Of a stretch of DNA of 39,281 nt, positions 1-9,549 are shown piece by piece (within the stretch, counting starts at the first letter, position 1; the number at the start of each line of letters is the position of its first letter). Both the position numbers and the translations under genes were made by a program. This DNA is from Nitrospiraceae bacterium. Its GTDB lineage: Bacteria; Nitrospirota; Thermodesulfovibrionia; UBA6902. Under the pieces are notes generated by a model, which did no database searches, had not been told where the DNA came from, and saw only the letters and a list, made by a program, of their open reading frames with translations. The stretch covers positions 1 through 39,281 of the forward strand of contig QZJG01000006.1 of NCBI GenBank assembly GCA_003599275.1, written 5' to 3'.

Positions 1-675
1 GCTTAAATGTCCGGTCTCCGATACGGTGAGGGCGGCTTCAATAGTCTCCAGGTCCCTCATCTCTCCGATAAGCACTATATCGGGGTCCTGCCTCAGCACA
101 TATCTGAGGGCGTCCTTGAAAGATGCAGTGTCGGCGTTTATTTCTCTCTGGTTTACGAGACAGTTCTTGTGGGAGTGAAGAAACTCGATAGGGTCTTCTA
201 TAGTTATAATATGCTCCTGGCGTTCCTTGTTGATCTTGTCGATCATGGCCGCCAGGGTTGAGGATTTCCCGCAGCCTGTCGGTCCCGTTACAAGGATAAG
301 CCCTCTCGGTTTCCTGGTCAGCTCACTTATTATGGGAGGCAGTCCGAGCTCGCCGAATGTTTTGATTTCGTAAGGGATCGTTCGGAAGGCCCCCGCCACC
401 GCGCCTCTTTGCATAAAGATGTTCGCCCTGAAGCGGCTCAGTTTTTTCACCCCGAAGGACAGGTCCAGCTCATTGTTTTCCTCGAATTTATGTTTTTGTG
501 TATCGGTGAGGACGCTGTAGCAGAGCGCCTTTGTATCGGCCGGAGAAAGGGCCGCGCCGTCTAAAGGGACAAGTTTCCCATCGACCCTTATCCGGGGCGG
601 CGTGCCGGTGCTTACATGAAGGTCCGAGGCGCCCCTGTCGATCATGATTTTCAGCAGCTCATATAAAGTTTCCAT
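1..675 (-). CDS. pilT: Type IV pilus retraction ATPase PilT (C-terminus beyond the window)
   Basis: Hexameric AAA+-like motor on the cytoplasmic side of the type IV pilus machine; it powers pilus retraction and twitching. My reverse-strand translation gives 225 residues from ATG at 675 with no stop before the window edge, so roughly the last third is missing. It opens METLYELLKIMIDRGASDLH, the usual PilT start. The Walker A motif GPTGCGKSS lies near residues 131-139, followed by the Asp box (IITIEDPIEF) and Walker B (IVLIGEMRD). It follows pilB on the same strand after a 121-base gap, so the two motors are probably co-transcribed. It could be the PilU paralogue, since the C-terminus that would help separate them is off the window. 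Confidence 0.9.
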   Translation of the reverse strand, partial: METLYELLKIMIDRGASDLHVSTGTPPRIRVDGKLVPLDGAALSPADTKALCYSVLTDTQKHKFEENNELDLSFGVKKLSRFRANIFMQRGAVAGAFRTIPYEIKTFGELGLPPIISELTRKPRGLILVTGPTGCGKSSTLAAMIDKINKERQEHIITIEDPIEFLHSHKNCLVNQREINADTASFKDALRYVLRQDPDIVLIGEMRDLETIEAALTVSETGHLS

Positions 676-796
676 AGACTAATCCATTATCCGATTTTAT
701 AACCAGCCTAAGCAGTAATCGTAATCACAATGTGTTATTAATTGTTTCGGCAATTCCGGGAAATTCTTTACCTTTTGCAATTTTGCATTCTCCGGA

Positions 797-2500
797 TCAA
801 TCTCCAAAGGTGACCCTCAGGACCTCCTCTACAGATGTGGCCCCCTCTTTCAGTTTGGTAAGACCGCTCATTCTCAGTGTCTTCATCCCCAGCCTTGTGG
901 CGCCTTTTTTTAAATCAGAGGCGGGCGCGCCCTGAATAATCAGCTCCTTTAAATCATCCTTTACCGGCATTACCTCATAAAGCGCGATCCTTCCTTTATA
1001 TCCGGTGCCGCTGCATATTGAGCAGCCCCTGCCTTTGAAGCATTTGAATGTGTTGAGCTCTTCTTGCAAAATGCCCATGTCGAGGAGGGTCGATTCCGGG
1101 ACATTCTCTTCCTCCCTGCAGTTTTCACAGACCTTCCGGCAGAGCCTCTGCGCGAGTATCAGCAGGACCGACGCCGAGACCAGGAAGGGCTCAATCCCCA
1201 TATTAAGCATTCTCGATACGGTGCTCGGCGCATCGTTTGTATGGAGAGTGCTCAGGACGAGGTGGCCTGTCAATGCCGCCTTTACGGCGATCTCCGCGGT
1301 CTCCTTGTCTCTGATCTCACCTACCATTATTATGTCGGGGTCCTGCCTGAGGAACGACCTGAGGGCCGCTGCAAAGGTGAGTCCTATATCTTCCCGGACA
1401 TGCACCTGATTGACGCCCAGAAGGTTGTATTCCACAGGGTCCTCGGCGGTCATGATGTTCACGTCTATTTTATTTATGGTGCTTAGAGCGGAATAAAGGG
1501 TAGTGGTCTTGCCGCTTCCGGTGGGGCCTGTAACCAAAACCATGCCGTAAGGGGAACGTATGGCCTCGTCGAAGTCCTTTAACGCCTGCTGTTCAAATCC
1601 GAGCCTTGTGAGATCGAGCACAAGACTGCTCTTGTCGAGGATTCTCATGACTATTTTTTCGCCGAAGAGCGTAGGCAGGGTCGAGACGCGCAGATCGACG
1701 GTACGGTTCTTCACCTTGAGTTTGATCCTCCCGTCCTGGGGGAGGCGCCTTTCGGCGATGTCGAGCTCCGCCATGATCTTTATCCTGGAGGACAGTGCGG
1801 CCTTTACTCTTATGGGCGGCTGCATGACGTCATAAAGCACACCATCTATCCTGTAGCGCACCCTGAAGTCCTTTTCGTAAGGCTCAATATGGATATCGCT
1901 TGAGCCCCTCGCTATCGCCTCGCCGAGTATGAGGTTGACGAGTTTTACGACCGGCGCCTCTTCGACTGCGTTTTTTAATTCAGATATATCGACGTCTTCT
2001 TCCGTCTCCTGGATAAGGTCCAGATTCTCCGCTGTCGCGTCTGTCAGGCTGTCTACCACGGTCTGAAGCGCGTCCGACTGCTCATAATATTTTGTGATGG
2101 CGCCTTTAATCGACGTTTCAGTGGCGACAACGGGTTTTACGTCATAGCCCGTCATGAATTTTATGTCATCTATCGCGAATACGTTGGACGGATCGGCCAT
2201 CGCTATCGTCAGTGAGGCCCCGTTTTTTGAGATCGGGAATATCTGATACTTGTAGGCAACATCATAAGGGATGAACTTGACGACGGAAGGGTCGATCCCG
2301 TCGGCTGAAAGCGAAATGGCAGGGACCCCGTATTGCCTGCTCAGGAACTGGACGAGCATTTCATCGGTTATGAAGGCGAGCTTGATGAGGCTTGTGCCGA
2401 TGCGGCCGCCTTCTTTTTTCTGCAGATCAAGGGCCTTCAGCAGTTGCTCTTCCGTGATCAAATTGTTGCTTACAAGCAATTGGCCTAATTTGGGAGCCAT
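797..2500 (-). CDS. pilB: Type IV pilus assembly ATPase PilB (GspE/PulE family) with MshEN-type N-terminus
   Basis: Extension motor of the type IV pilus. The 567 residues are full length for PilB. Residues 4-27 and 33-56 form two 24-residue repeats of the form (K/R)(L/I)Gxx(L)(V/I)...L..xQ, the tandem signature of the MshEN c-di-GMP-binding domain. The ATPase domain follows: Walker A GPTGSGKTT at 325-333, Asp box near 351-357, Walker B IIMVGEIRD at 390-398, and a His box (LSTLHTND). A zinc tetracysteine is present at C458, C461, C493 and C496. The start ATG at 2500 has GAGGT upstream. PilT lies downstream on the same strand. The gene could be called gspE, but the pilT neighbour favours pili over type II secretion. 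Confidence 0.93.
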   Translation of the reverse strand: MAPKLGQLLVSNNLITEEQLLKALDLQKKEGGRIGTSLIKLAFITDEMLVQFLSRQYGVPAISLSADGIDPSVVKFIPYDVAYKYQIFPISKNGASLTIAMADPSNVFAIDDIKFMTGYDVKPVVATETSIKGAITKYYEQSDALQTVVDSLTDATAENLDLIQETEEDVDISELKNAVEEAPVVKLVNLILGEAIARGSSDIHIEPYEKDFRVRYRIDGVLYDVMQPPIRVKAALSSRIKIMAELDIAERRLPQDGRIKLKVKNRTVDLRVSTLPTLFGEKIVMRILDKSSLVLDLTRLGFEQQALKDFDEAIRSPYGMVLVTGPTGSGKTTTLYSALSTINKIDVNIMTAEDPVEYNLLGVNQVHVREDIGLTFAAALRSFLRQDPDIIMVGEIRDKETAEIAVKAALTGHLVLSTLHTNDAPSTVSRMLNMGIEPFLVSASVLLILAQRLCRKVCENCREEENVPESTLLDMGILQEELNTFKCFKGRGCSICSGTGYKGRIALYEVMPVKDDLKELIIQGAPASDLKKGATRLGMKTLRMSGLTKLKEGATSVEEVLRVTFGD

Positions 2501-2621
2501 TTAATGCTACCTCGAATTCCTGATTAAACTCTTTTCAGCATTTCCGCAACTGCGCGCAGATATATCATATTCCAGTATCTAATCGGCAAGTCCGTGGTGA
2601 AACTGAAGAAATTTGCGGGCT

Positions 2622-3536
2622 TTAAGTCCGGACAGTCTGTACCCTGCCTGTCAGTGCCTTGTCTATTTCGGCCTCATCATCTGAAGGCATTGGGACGTTA
2701 TCAAAAAGCTCCCATCTTTCCGCATGCTCCGCATGTTTGCCGGGCACAAGTAATGACAGTGGGGAAAGTGTCTCCATCTCGAGCATGAAATCGTTTACAT
2801 ATGTTTCATATGACACACCGAAATCAGGATATCCGGTATTCGGAAAATGCCTGTAATATTTAATGAATAGACGATTATGATTGAAATACGCGGCCCATCC
2901 GTTTTCATTCGACGTCCCGATCTTCAGAGGCGCTTTAGTGCCGGGGTCCTGACGCAGCATTATGTATTTATTGCCGAAACACAGGCGTGGGTCATTAAGC
3001 TTTGTATACGGCCACAGAGAGATGAAGCGGTTGGGAAGAAGCCCCGTGTCCCTGCCGGTTTGAGGAATAATTTCCCGGCCTCCCGTTGCCATTGCAGTTA
3101 TACTCCATACAGCCAGTTCTACCGGCCATGTGCCCGTGTTCGTCAGTCTGTGAAGGATTTTAACGGAAGAGTCTGCAGCGATCGTTATCTCCATTTCTTT
3201 TGCTATTCTTGTATCCGGTTCAATATCCTGTCTGGTCCTGATGCCGTCCGTGATTTCCTGCCATTGGACCGGCGAGTTGTCCGGTCCGTAGGTCCTCTGT
3301 CTTGACTCTGGGCTGTGCCACAGCCGGTGACCGCCGTAGATCCTCCATTCGTCCCCGCCGGTCAATCCTTTTGTGGATTCGACTTCGCACAGTTCATTCT
3401 CCCTGCCGGTAAAGCCGTACCGTATGATGCGCGGACCGACGTCGGTGGTCACTATCAGCTCGATGGTCCCGTTACCAATGCTTATACAATTGTTCCAGCC
3501 CCCGTACGGCAGCTTCCGGACCTTTACTTCTGACAT
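2622..3536 (-). CDS. DUF4380-like protein with predicted galactose-mutarotase-type carbohydrate fold
   Basis: The 304-residue protein looks like the DUF4380 group, predicted to have the beta-sandwich fold of aldose epimerases and carbohydrate-binding proteins; no reaction is established. Recognisable stretches are the N-terminal LPYGGWNNCISIGNGTIEL, the TTDVGPRIIRYGF segment and GGHRLWHSPE. These Trp/His/Arg-rich patches would fit a sugar-binding face. There is no signal peptide or membrane segment, so it should be cytoplasmic. ATG at 3536 follows a strong GGAGGG ribosome site. It sits upstream of pilB on the same strand but about 120 bases away, and is divergent from the HD-GYP gene. The fold is inferred from family memory; no catalytic residues can be named. 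Confidence 0.65.
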   Translation of the reverse strand: MSEVKVRKLPYGGWNNCISIGNGTIELIVTTDVGPRIIRYGFTGRENELCEVESTKGLTGGDEWRIYGGHRLWHSPESRQRTYGPDNSPVQWQEITDGIRTRQDIEPDTRIAKEMEITIAADSSVKILHRLTNTGTWPVELAVWSITAMATGGREIIPQTGRDTGLLPNRFISLWPYTKLNDPRLCFGNKYIMLRQDPGTKAPLKIGTSNENGWAAYFNHNRLFIKYYRHFPNTGYPDFGVSYETYVNDFMLEMETLSPLSLLVPGKHAEHAERWELFDNVPMPSDDEAEIDKALTGRVQTVRT

Positions 3537-3613
3537 AACTCCCTCCGTTCATGAAAAGCTATTATAAACAGACTTTCATTATACATGATTCCAGGCGGCA
3601 GGAAGGGCAGGAA

Positions 3614-3641
3614 TTGACAGGGTCAATAAAATGCTGATATT
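3614..3641 (+). promoter_or_regulatory. Candidate sigma70-type promoter for the HD-GYP regulator gene
   Basis: A perfect -35 TTGACA (3614-3619) is followed after 16 bases by GATATT (3636-3641), a 4/6 match to the -10 consensus. It lies in the divergent gap before the response regulator and would give a leader of about 75 bases to the ATG at 3725. Sequence match only. Confidence 0.4.
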
Positions 3642-3724
3642 GTAGATGGGACTTCAGAATGGGGGGTTTTTTGATCGGAAGGAATGCCGGGGCTCGCCGG
3701 AAAAACCAGAGAGGCGATGAGTAC

Positions 3725-4780
3725 ATGAATCTACATCACGACAGGAAATGCATCCTCGTTGTAGACGATGATCAGTACGTGCTCGAATCAATTTCAAAGC
3801 TCCTTACCGCTTACGGTTATGACGTTGTATCCTGCAGAAGCGGAGAAGAAGCGCTGAGCCGGTTAGTTAAGGAAAATGTAAAGCTTATATTGACGGATGT
3901 AAAGATGCCCGGTATTTCAGGGGTTGATCTCCTTGCCCTGGTGCATGATGCCGATCCGAAAATGCCTGTAATCCTGATGACGGGCTTCGCCGAGCTGGAT
4001 ATGGCGATAGGGGCCATCAAGAAAGGCGCTTTTGATTTTATTACCAAGCCGTACAATCCCGAATATATTATTCATTCCATAGAACGGGCGGTGCGGTATG
4101 CCGAGCTCCTGCAGCTTGAGGAGGACTACAAACACAGGCTTGAAGAAACTGTAAGGAAACAGACCCGGCAGTTGTTCGATCTGAGCCGTGAGGTGATAAA
4201 GCGCCTGACGGCGGTTGCGGAATTCAGGGATTCCGATTCAGGCGCGCATGTGTCCAGAATGGGGCTCTATTCAAACAAGATAGCCGAGGCGCTTAATATG
4301 TCGATAGAGTTTATTGATGCGATAACCTATGCGAGCTCGCTTCATGATATAGGCAAGATAGGGATTGCAGACAATATCCTTCTGAAGCCGGGGCCTTTTA
4401 CCCACAAGGAATTCGAGATCATGAAGACCCACACCGTTATAGGCGAAAATATACTTTCCGACTCTTCAAATCAGATTATTAAAATGGCGGCGTCCATTGC
4501 ACTGAACCATCATGAAAGGTGGGACGGCACCGGGTATCCCCGGAAGCTCAAAGGCGAAAAGATACCCATCGAGGGAAGGATAGTGATCATCTGTGACCAG
4601 TATGACGCCTTAAGAAGCAAGAGGCATTATAAAACGGCCATGAGTCATGAGGAAGTCTTCAGGATAATAACGGGAGGCAACGGAAGGACCTTGCCCGTGC
4701 ACTTTGATCCTGATGTCCTTGATGCGTTCAGGGGGCTCGCCCCTACGTTTGAAGAGATCTCCGAGACATACCCTGATTAG
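3725..4780 (+). CDS. Response regulator with HD-GYP c-di-GMP phosphodiesterase domain (RpfG-like)
   Basis: Two-component output protein that should hydrolyse cyclic di-GMP when phosphorylated. From ATG 3725 it has 351 residues. The receiver domain (about 8-125) has the acidic patch VVDDD, phosphoacceptor D58 in [10 protein letters not shown], and the conserved Lys in TKPYNP. A helical linker follows. The HD-GYP domain has HD at H207-D208 ([10 protein letters not shown]), the H in MKTHTVIG, and the signature [11 protein letters not shown] at 262-272, so the catalytic set looks complete. The frame is open to ATG 3659, but 3725 is preferred because GAGAGG precedes it and the extra 22 residues are not receiver-like. 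No histidine kinase is adjacent. The nearby PilB with an MshEN-type domain is a plausible target of the c-di-GMP it controls. Confidence 0.9.
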   Translation: MNLHHDRKCILVVDDDQYVLESISKLLTAYGYDVVSCRSGEEALSRLVKENVKLILTDVKMPGISGVDLLALVHDADPKMPVILMTGFAELDMAIGAIKKGAFDFITKPYNPEYIIHSIERAVRYAELLQLEEDYKHRLEETVRKQTRQLFDLSREVIKRLTAVAEFRDSDSGAHVSRMGLYSNKIAEALNMSIEFIDAITYASSLHDIGKIGIADNILLKPGPFTHKEFEIMKTHTVIGENILSDSSNQIIKMAASIALNHHERWDGTGYPRKLKGEKIPIEGRIVIICDQYDALRSKRHYKTAMSHEEVFRIITGGNGRTLPVHFDPDVLDAFRGLAPTFEEISETYPD

Positions 4781-4789
4781 AAGAAGTTA

Positions 4790-5383
4790 TTACGACCACC
4801 GTTTAAACAAGGTGTGCTCAATCCCGCCCAGGTCGAGGAGCTTGCCCACTACAAAATCCACGATGTCATTAATATGTCCCGGCTTATGATAAAAGGCCGG
4901 AACAGGGGGGGCGACTTTTGCTCCCGCCCTTGCAAGCCTGAGCATATTTTCAAGATGTATTACGCTGAAGGGCATCTCACGTGGGGCGAGTATGAGTTTT
5001 CTCCCTTCTTTCAACATGACGTCCGCAGACCTTTCGATTAGGTTGTTTGCATAGCCGCTGGCAATGCCGGAGAGCGTCTTCATGGAGCACGGGACAACAA
5101 ACATTCCGTCTGTCATAAAAGAACCGCTCGATATGGGGGCCGCGAGATCGTGTTCGCCGTAATATCCGATTTTGTCGGAAGCAAACCGCTGCCGTATGAT
5201 TTTTCCGGTCTCCTGTTCCGACTCCCCGGCCAGATCCATTCCCGTTTCTGTCCTGATAATAAAAAAGGCCTGGCCCGATATGCAGAGATGGACAAAGGCC
5301 CCGGATTTCAGCAACTCTTCAATCAGCCTGACCCCGTATACTGAACCGCTCGCGCCTGAGATCGCAACAACGAAGGATTTCAT
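4790..5383 (-). CDS. ubiX: Flavin prenyltransferase UbiX
   Basis: Makes prenylated FMN, the cofactor of UbiD-type decarboxylases, from FMN and dimethylallyl phosphate. The 197 residues are typical. The N-terminal FMN-binding stretch AISGASGSVYGVRLIEEL, the PCSMKTLSGIASG segment and the REMPFSVIHLENMLRL motif are all characteristic. It sits 9 bases downstream of rsmG on the same strand and is convergent with the HD-GYP gene (9-base gap). No ubiD is in the window, so the decarboxylase it serves (quinone biosynthesis or an anaerobic degradation enzyme) must lie elsewhere. Confidence 0.93.
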   Translation of the reverse strand: MKSFVVAISGASGSVYGVRLIEELLKSGAFVHLCISGQAFFIIRTETGMDLAGESEQETGKIIRQRFASDKIGYYGEHDLAAPISSGSFMTDGMFVVPCSMKTLSGIASGYANNLIERSADVMLKEGRKLILAPREMPFSVIHLENMLRLARAGAKVAPPVPAFYHKPGHINDIVDFVVGKLLDLGGIEHTLFKRWS

Positions 5384-5392
5384 TGATACATT

Positions 5393-6052
5393 TTAGCATA
5401 TACCTGTTTTTTTACATTCGAGCACTACCAGGTTTCTTTCAGCATTTATAACCGGGAGGTTTATTTTAAGGATTTCCCTGACGGTATTTTGTGCGTTTGG
5501 TCCTTTTAATTCATCCAGCTCCTCCGAAACCTTCGGCCCTTTACTCAATACAAGTATCCCGTCCTCCTTCACATAGGGACATGCCGCTTTGATAAATTCC
5601 CTGATGCTGAATGCGGCCCTTGAAACCATGACGTCAAAAGATTTCACATGCTCCGTTCCGAGGTCTTCCACCCTTTGTGTCAGGACGTGTACTCCGCTTA
5701 ACTTTAACGATCTGATGATGTGCCTGAGAAAGGCGCATTTTTTTGCTGATGACTCGATGAGCGTTATGTCCATCTCCGGCCTGACAAGCTTGATCGGGAC
5801 GCCGGGGAAGCCCGCGCCCGCCCCCACATCCGCCAATCGTACAGCATCTTCGGGAATGGCCTTAAGGTAAAGGACGGAATCGAGGAAGTGCTTTACGATT
5901 ATGTCTTCATCGGTTTTTAATGAGGTAAGATTGCAGGCCCTGTTCCATTTCTTCAGTTCTGAAAGGAAGATCATAAAGGAATGGATTTGTCCTTCCGTGC
6001 AGGCAATGCCGGTTTCGCGTAGACCTTTTTCAAGTAATTTTTTTGCGTTCAT
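5393..6052 (-). CDS. rsmG: 16S rRNA (guanine527-N7)-methyltransferase RsmG (GidB)
   Basis: Methylates N7 of G527 in 16S rRNA using S-adenosylmethionine; loss gives low-level streptomycin resistance in several bacteria. The 219-residue protein has the SAM-binding loop VGAGAGFPGVPIKLVRPE followed by the acidic IESSAKKCAFLRH strand-loop and the VSRAAFS motif. Length is normal. It precedes ubiX on the minus strand and is divergent from selA. The usual mnmG/parAB neighbours are absent. Confidence 0.93.
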   Translation of the reverse strand: MNAKKLLEKGLRETGIACTEGQIHSFMIFLSELKKWNRACNLTSLKTDEDIIVKHFLDSVLYLKAIPEDAVRLADVGAGAGFPGVPIKLVRPEMDITLIESSAKKCAFLRHIIRSLKLSGVHVLTQRVEDLGTEHVKSFDVMVSRAAFSIREFIKAACPYVKEDGILVLSKGPKVSEELDELKGPNAQNTVREILKINLPVINAERNLVVLECKKTGIC

Positions 6053-6163
6053 GACAATTTCCCCAAGTCAATATTCTAACAATCTTCGTTAAATTTCTTC
6101 TTTATGGCGCGTCTTCAGGTCTTAAACCTTGACCGCGACGCTTCCGTTGTGCTACAAAAACAC

Positions 6164-7609
6164 ATGACAATTCAGCAGCAGTTGGCCCAATTACCGTCAG
6201 TCGACGAGTGTTTGAAGAGTTCATACGGCAAGAAATGGCTTGCCTCCTATGCCAGGAAGACGGTACTGCGCGCAATCAGGGAGGTCATTGATTCAAAGCG
6301 GAAAGAGATATTGAACGGGGCAGCGCCGGACATCTCAATCGACGCGATTTCACGGTGCATCGAAACCGCCGTCAAAAAGCATTCGGCGTACAAGCTCAGG
6401 CCCCTGATAAATGCCACAGGCGTAGTTATTCATACCAATCTCGGCAGATCGATACTTTCCGCCGTGGCAATTGAACATATGATGGTCACCGCAGGGAGTT
6501 ATTCCAACCTCGAATACGACCTCTCCACCGGCAAAAGAGGGAGAAGGTATTCAAACATCAGGGATATCATCAAAGAACTCACCGGGGCGGAGGACGCCGT
6601 CGTGGTCAACAACAACGCCGCTGCGGTGCTCATATGTCTTGACACATTCGCAAAAGGCAGAGAAGTCATTGTGTCGAGGGGAGAGCTTGTCGAGATAGGG
6701 GGCTCTTTCAGGATACCGGAAGTAATGAAGGCAAGCGGCGCGATATTGAGAGAGGTCGGCACAACGAACAAGACACATTTTGCCGATTATGAAAATGCGC
6801 TTTGCGGCAATACTGCGCTTTTACTGAAGGTCCACCAGAGCAATTACAGGGTGATCGGTTTCACCGAGGAGGTCCCGGTAGAAAAGCTGATGAAGCTCGG
6901 CAGGGAATACGGTATCCCTGTTATGGATGACCTGGGCAGCGGCTGCATGATCGATCTTAAAAAATACGGGGTCCCCGGAGAGCCGACTGTTCAGGAGGTC
7001 GTAAGGACGGGCGCGGATGTTGTGACCTTCAGCGGAGACAAGCTCCTGGGCGGTCCCCAGGCGGGAATTATAGTCGGCAAAGAAAAACTGATTCAAAAAA
7101 TACAGAAGAACCCTTTGCTCCGCGCCATGAGGATAGACAAGATGACCCTCGCGTCGCTTGAGGCGACTTTCATGCAGTACCTTGACGAGGAGAAGGCGCT
7201 CAGGGAAATCCCTGCCCTCAGGATGATGACGGAGCCTGTGGAGATAATCAGGAAGAGGGCAAAAAAGATTTACGCTTTGCTGAAAAAGGACATATCCGGT
7301 GCTGCACAAACCGAAGTCGTGCCCGACCAGTCGCAGGCAGGCGGCGGCTCGCTTCCGGAGATTAATTTTCCGACCTTTGCGGTATCTGTCAAGCCGGACA
7401 ATATCTCCGTGAACGAACTGGAAAAAAGACTGCGCCTCGGCGATATCCCGGTAATCGCAAGGATCAAGGGCAATGCACTGCTCATTGACGCAAGGACAGT
7501 CCAGGACGGGGAAGTGAAGGACCTGGTGAGGTGTGTGAGTACGGCGCTTGGGCTTTCGCGGGATGACGGCACAATCTCCAATATTAAAATTATAAACGCA
7601 AAAAATTAA
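6164..7609 (+). CDS. selA: L-seryl-tRNA(Sec) selenium transferase SelA
   Basis: PLP enzyme that converts Ser-tRNA(Sec) to Sec-tRNA(Sec) with selenophosphate. The frame is open from ATG 6104 (501 residues). The start at 6164 (481 residues) is preferred because SelA proteins begin shortly before the LPSVDECLKS motif; neither start has a clear ribosome site. The tRNA/PLP core shows NATGVVIHTNLGRS, the HQSNYRVIGF stretch, DDLGSG and the PLP-binding lysine in TFSGDKLLGGPQAG. selB follows after 3 bases, the standard pair. No selC or selD is in the window, so the pathway depends on genes elsewhere. Confidence 0.95.
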   Translation: MTIQQQLAQLPSVDECLKSSYGKKWLASYARKTVLRAIREVIDSKRKEILNGAAPDISIDAISRCIETAVKKHSAYKLRPLINATGVVIHTNLGRSILSAVAIEHMMVTAGSYSNLEYDLSTGKRGRRYSNIRDIIKELTGAEDAVVVNNNAAAVLICLDTFAKGREVIVSRGELVEIGGSFRIPEVMKASGAILREVGTTNKTHFADYENALCGNTALLLKVHQSNYRVIGFTEEVPVEKLMKLGREYGIPVMDDLGSGCMIDLKKYGVPGEPTVQEVVRTGADVVTFSGDKLLGGPQAGIIVGKEKLIQKIQKNPLLRAMRIDKMTLASLEATFMQYLDEEKALREIPALRMMTEPVEIIRKRAKKIYALLKKDISGAAQTEVVPDQSQAGGGSLPEINFPTFAVSVKPDNISVNELEKRLRLGDIPVIARIKGNALLIDARTVQDGEVKDLVRCVSTALGLSRDDGTISNIKIINAKN

Positions 7610-7612
7610 TAC

Positions 7613-9505
7613 ATGGACCGTTATGTAATTCTCGGCACGGCAGGACACATCGATCACGGCAAGAGCTCCGTGGTAAAGGCCCTGACAGGCACTGACCCCG
7701 ACAGGCTCAAGGAAGAAAAGGAGCGGGGCATCACCATTGACCTCGGTTTTGCCGATTTGGCCTATCCTGACGGTCTTAAGGTCGGCATTGTCGATGTCCC
7801 CGGACACGAGCGCCTGATAAAGAACATGCTTGCAGGAGCAGGCGGGATTGACATTGTGCTCATGGTCATTGCCGCAGATGAAGGGATAATGCCGCAGAGC
7901 AGGGAGCACCTCGACATCTGCAATCTGCTGAAGGTCAAGCGGGGACTAATTGTAATAAACAAATCGGACCTTGTCGAAAAAGACTGGCTTGCGCTCATTG
8001 AGGACGACATCAGGAAATTCGTGAAAGGCACTTTTCTCGACAGCGCGGAGATGATTGCCGTATCTTCAAGGACAGGTCACAACATCGATCTTTTGAAGGA
8101 AAAGATACACGGGCTCGCACTGACTATCGAACCCAAATCCGTCAATGGCATTTTCAGGCTTCCCGTTGACAGGATATTCACACTGAAAGGCTTTGGAACG
8201 GTCGTTACCGGGACCGCTGTTTCAGGCAGCATCTCGCTTGATTCCCCTGTTGAAATACTCCCCAGAAAGATCCCGACAAAAGTACGGGGGCTTCAAAGCC
8301 ACGGCGAAGCGCTTAAGACCGCTTACGCGGGGCAGAGGGTGGCCATCAATCTTCAGGGGGTCCCAACCGGTGAAATCCAGAGAGGCGATGTTGTAACTGT
8401 CCCCGACAGGATCAATACCACTTATGTTATCGATTCTGAAATCGAGATATTGAAAGACCCTTCCGTCGATGCGTTGAAAACCAGGAGCCTTGTCCACTTT
8501 CACTCCGGCACATCGGAGCTTGTGGCGAGGATTATCATATACGATAAAGACAAGCTGGACCCGGGTGACAGGGCATATTGCCAATTCAGATTTAAAACGC
8601 CTGTTGCGGTAATGGCGGGAGACAGATACATTGTCAGAAAGTTTTCCCCGCTTCTGACGATCGGCGGGGGGGAGATACTCGATCCTTCCCCGATACGCGG
8701 CAGAAAGAGTGAGAAGCTCCGGGACCTGCAGGTCTTTGAGCAGGGCAAATTGAAAGAAAAGCTTTCCCTGAAGATACTTCAGGGCGGGTCAAACGGGTTG
8801 ACTCTGTCTGACGTCGAGGGCTGGATCAAGGCTGAACTGCCCGACATAAGGAAGGAAGTGACCTCCCTGATTTCAGAAGGAAGTGTCATCAAGTGTGAAG
8901 GGAGATATTTGCATAAAGAGGCCTTTGACGGCTTCTCAACGAAAGCGGTTGCTGCGCTCTCCGGTTTTCACAAGACCGGTCCTTTGAAGCCGGGTATGCC
9001 CAAGGAGGCCCTGAGGGCGTTGTTTAAAGGTCTTGACGAAAAACTTTTTGAAACGCTCCTTGCTCTTGTGAAAGGGGTGATTGTCGATAAGGACATCCTG
9101 AGGCTCAGCACATTCAGGATTTCCTTGAGTGAAGATAAAAAAATCCTGAAGGACCGGATATTGTACGCGCTCGAACAGGCCGGTTTTCAGCCTCCGACAA
9201 AGGATGAACTCGCCCAGTCGATATCGCTGAAAAAGGAAGAGGTCAATGAATTGCTCAAAATTATGGCTTCCGAAAAAAGTCTTGTGAGAATCAATGACTC
9301 GATTTACATCCCTGCTTCGAATTATCAGGGGATGCTTGAAGGCCTGAAAAATTTCTTCGTGAAAAAAAATGAAATGACCGTGGGTGAGTTTCGGGACATA
9401 TTAGGGACAACAAGAAAATATGCACTTCCCTTTCTTGAATACCTTGACAGCAACAGGATCACGCTGCGCGTTGGTGAAATCAGGAAGTTTCTTGCAAGGA
9501 AATGA
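7613..9505 (+). CDS. selB: Selenocysteine-specific elongation factor SelB
   Basis: GTPase that carries Sec-tRNA(Sec) to UGA codons marked by a SECIS hairpin. The 630 residues are full length. The EF-Tu-like G domain has GHIDHGKSS (G1), GITIDLGF, DVPGHE (G3) and NKSD (G4), then beta-barrel domains including GFGTVVTGT. The C-terminal part has winged-helix domains that in known SelB proteins bind the SECIS RNA; the last one includes FRDILGTTRKYALPFLEYLD. ATG 7613 is 3 bases after the selA stop and has no ribosome site of its own, suggesting translational coupling. It is convergent with the nif3 gene. Confidence 0.96.
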   Translation: MDRYVILGTAGHIDHGKSSVVKALTGTDPDRLKEEKERGITIDLGFADLAYPDGLKVGIVDVPGHERLIKNMLAGAGGIDIVLMVIAADEGIMPQSREHLDICNLLKVKRGLIVINKSDLVEKDWLALIEDDIRKFVKGTFLDSAEMIAVSSRTGHNIDLLKEKIHGLALTIEPKSVNGIFRLPVDRIFTLKGFGTVVTGTAVSGSISLDSPVEILPRKIPTKVRGLQSHGEALKTAYAGQRVAINLQGVPTGEIQRGDVVTVPDRINTTYVIDSEIEILKDPSVDALKTRSLVHFHSGTSELVARIIIYDKDKLDPGDRAYCQFRFKTPVAVMAGDRYIVRKFSPLLTIGGGEILDPSPIRGRKSEKLRDLQVFEQGKLKEKLSLKILQGGSNGLTLSDVEGWIKAELPDIRKEVTSLISEGSVIKCEGRYLHKEAFDGFSTKAVAALSGFHKTGPLKPGMPKEALRALFKGLDEKLFETLLALVKGVIVDKDILRLSTFRISLSEDKKILKDRILYALEQAGFQPPTKDELAQSISLKKEEVNELLKIMASEKSLVRINDSIYIPASNYQGMLEGLKNFFVKKNEMTVGEFRDILGTTRKYALPFLEYLDSNRITLRVGEIRKFLARK

Positions 9506-9549
9506 GCCGGAGGATTCGGGCATGCCTCCATGTGACAAGGAGGAGGCTG

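Noticed and set aside
6821-7909. Long minus-strand open frame of 362 codons
   Set aside because: It is antisense to selA and selB, whose motifs are unmistakable. The antisense product has no recognisable domain and is a composition artefact.
9506-9549. Bidirectional terminator between convergent selB and nif3
   Set aside because: Only a short GGAGG/CCTCC pairing with an 11-base loop and no T run on either strand; too weak to call.
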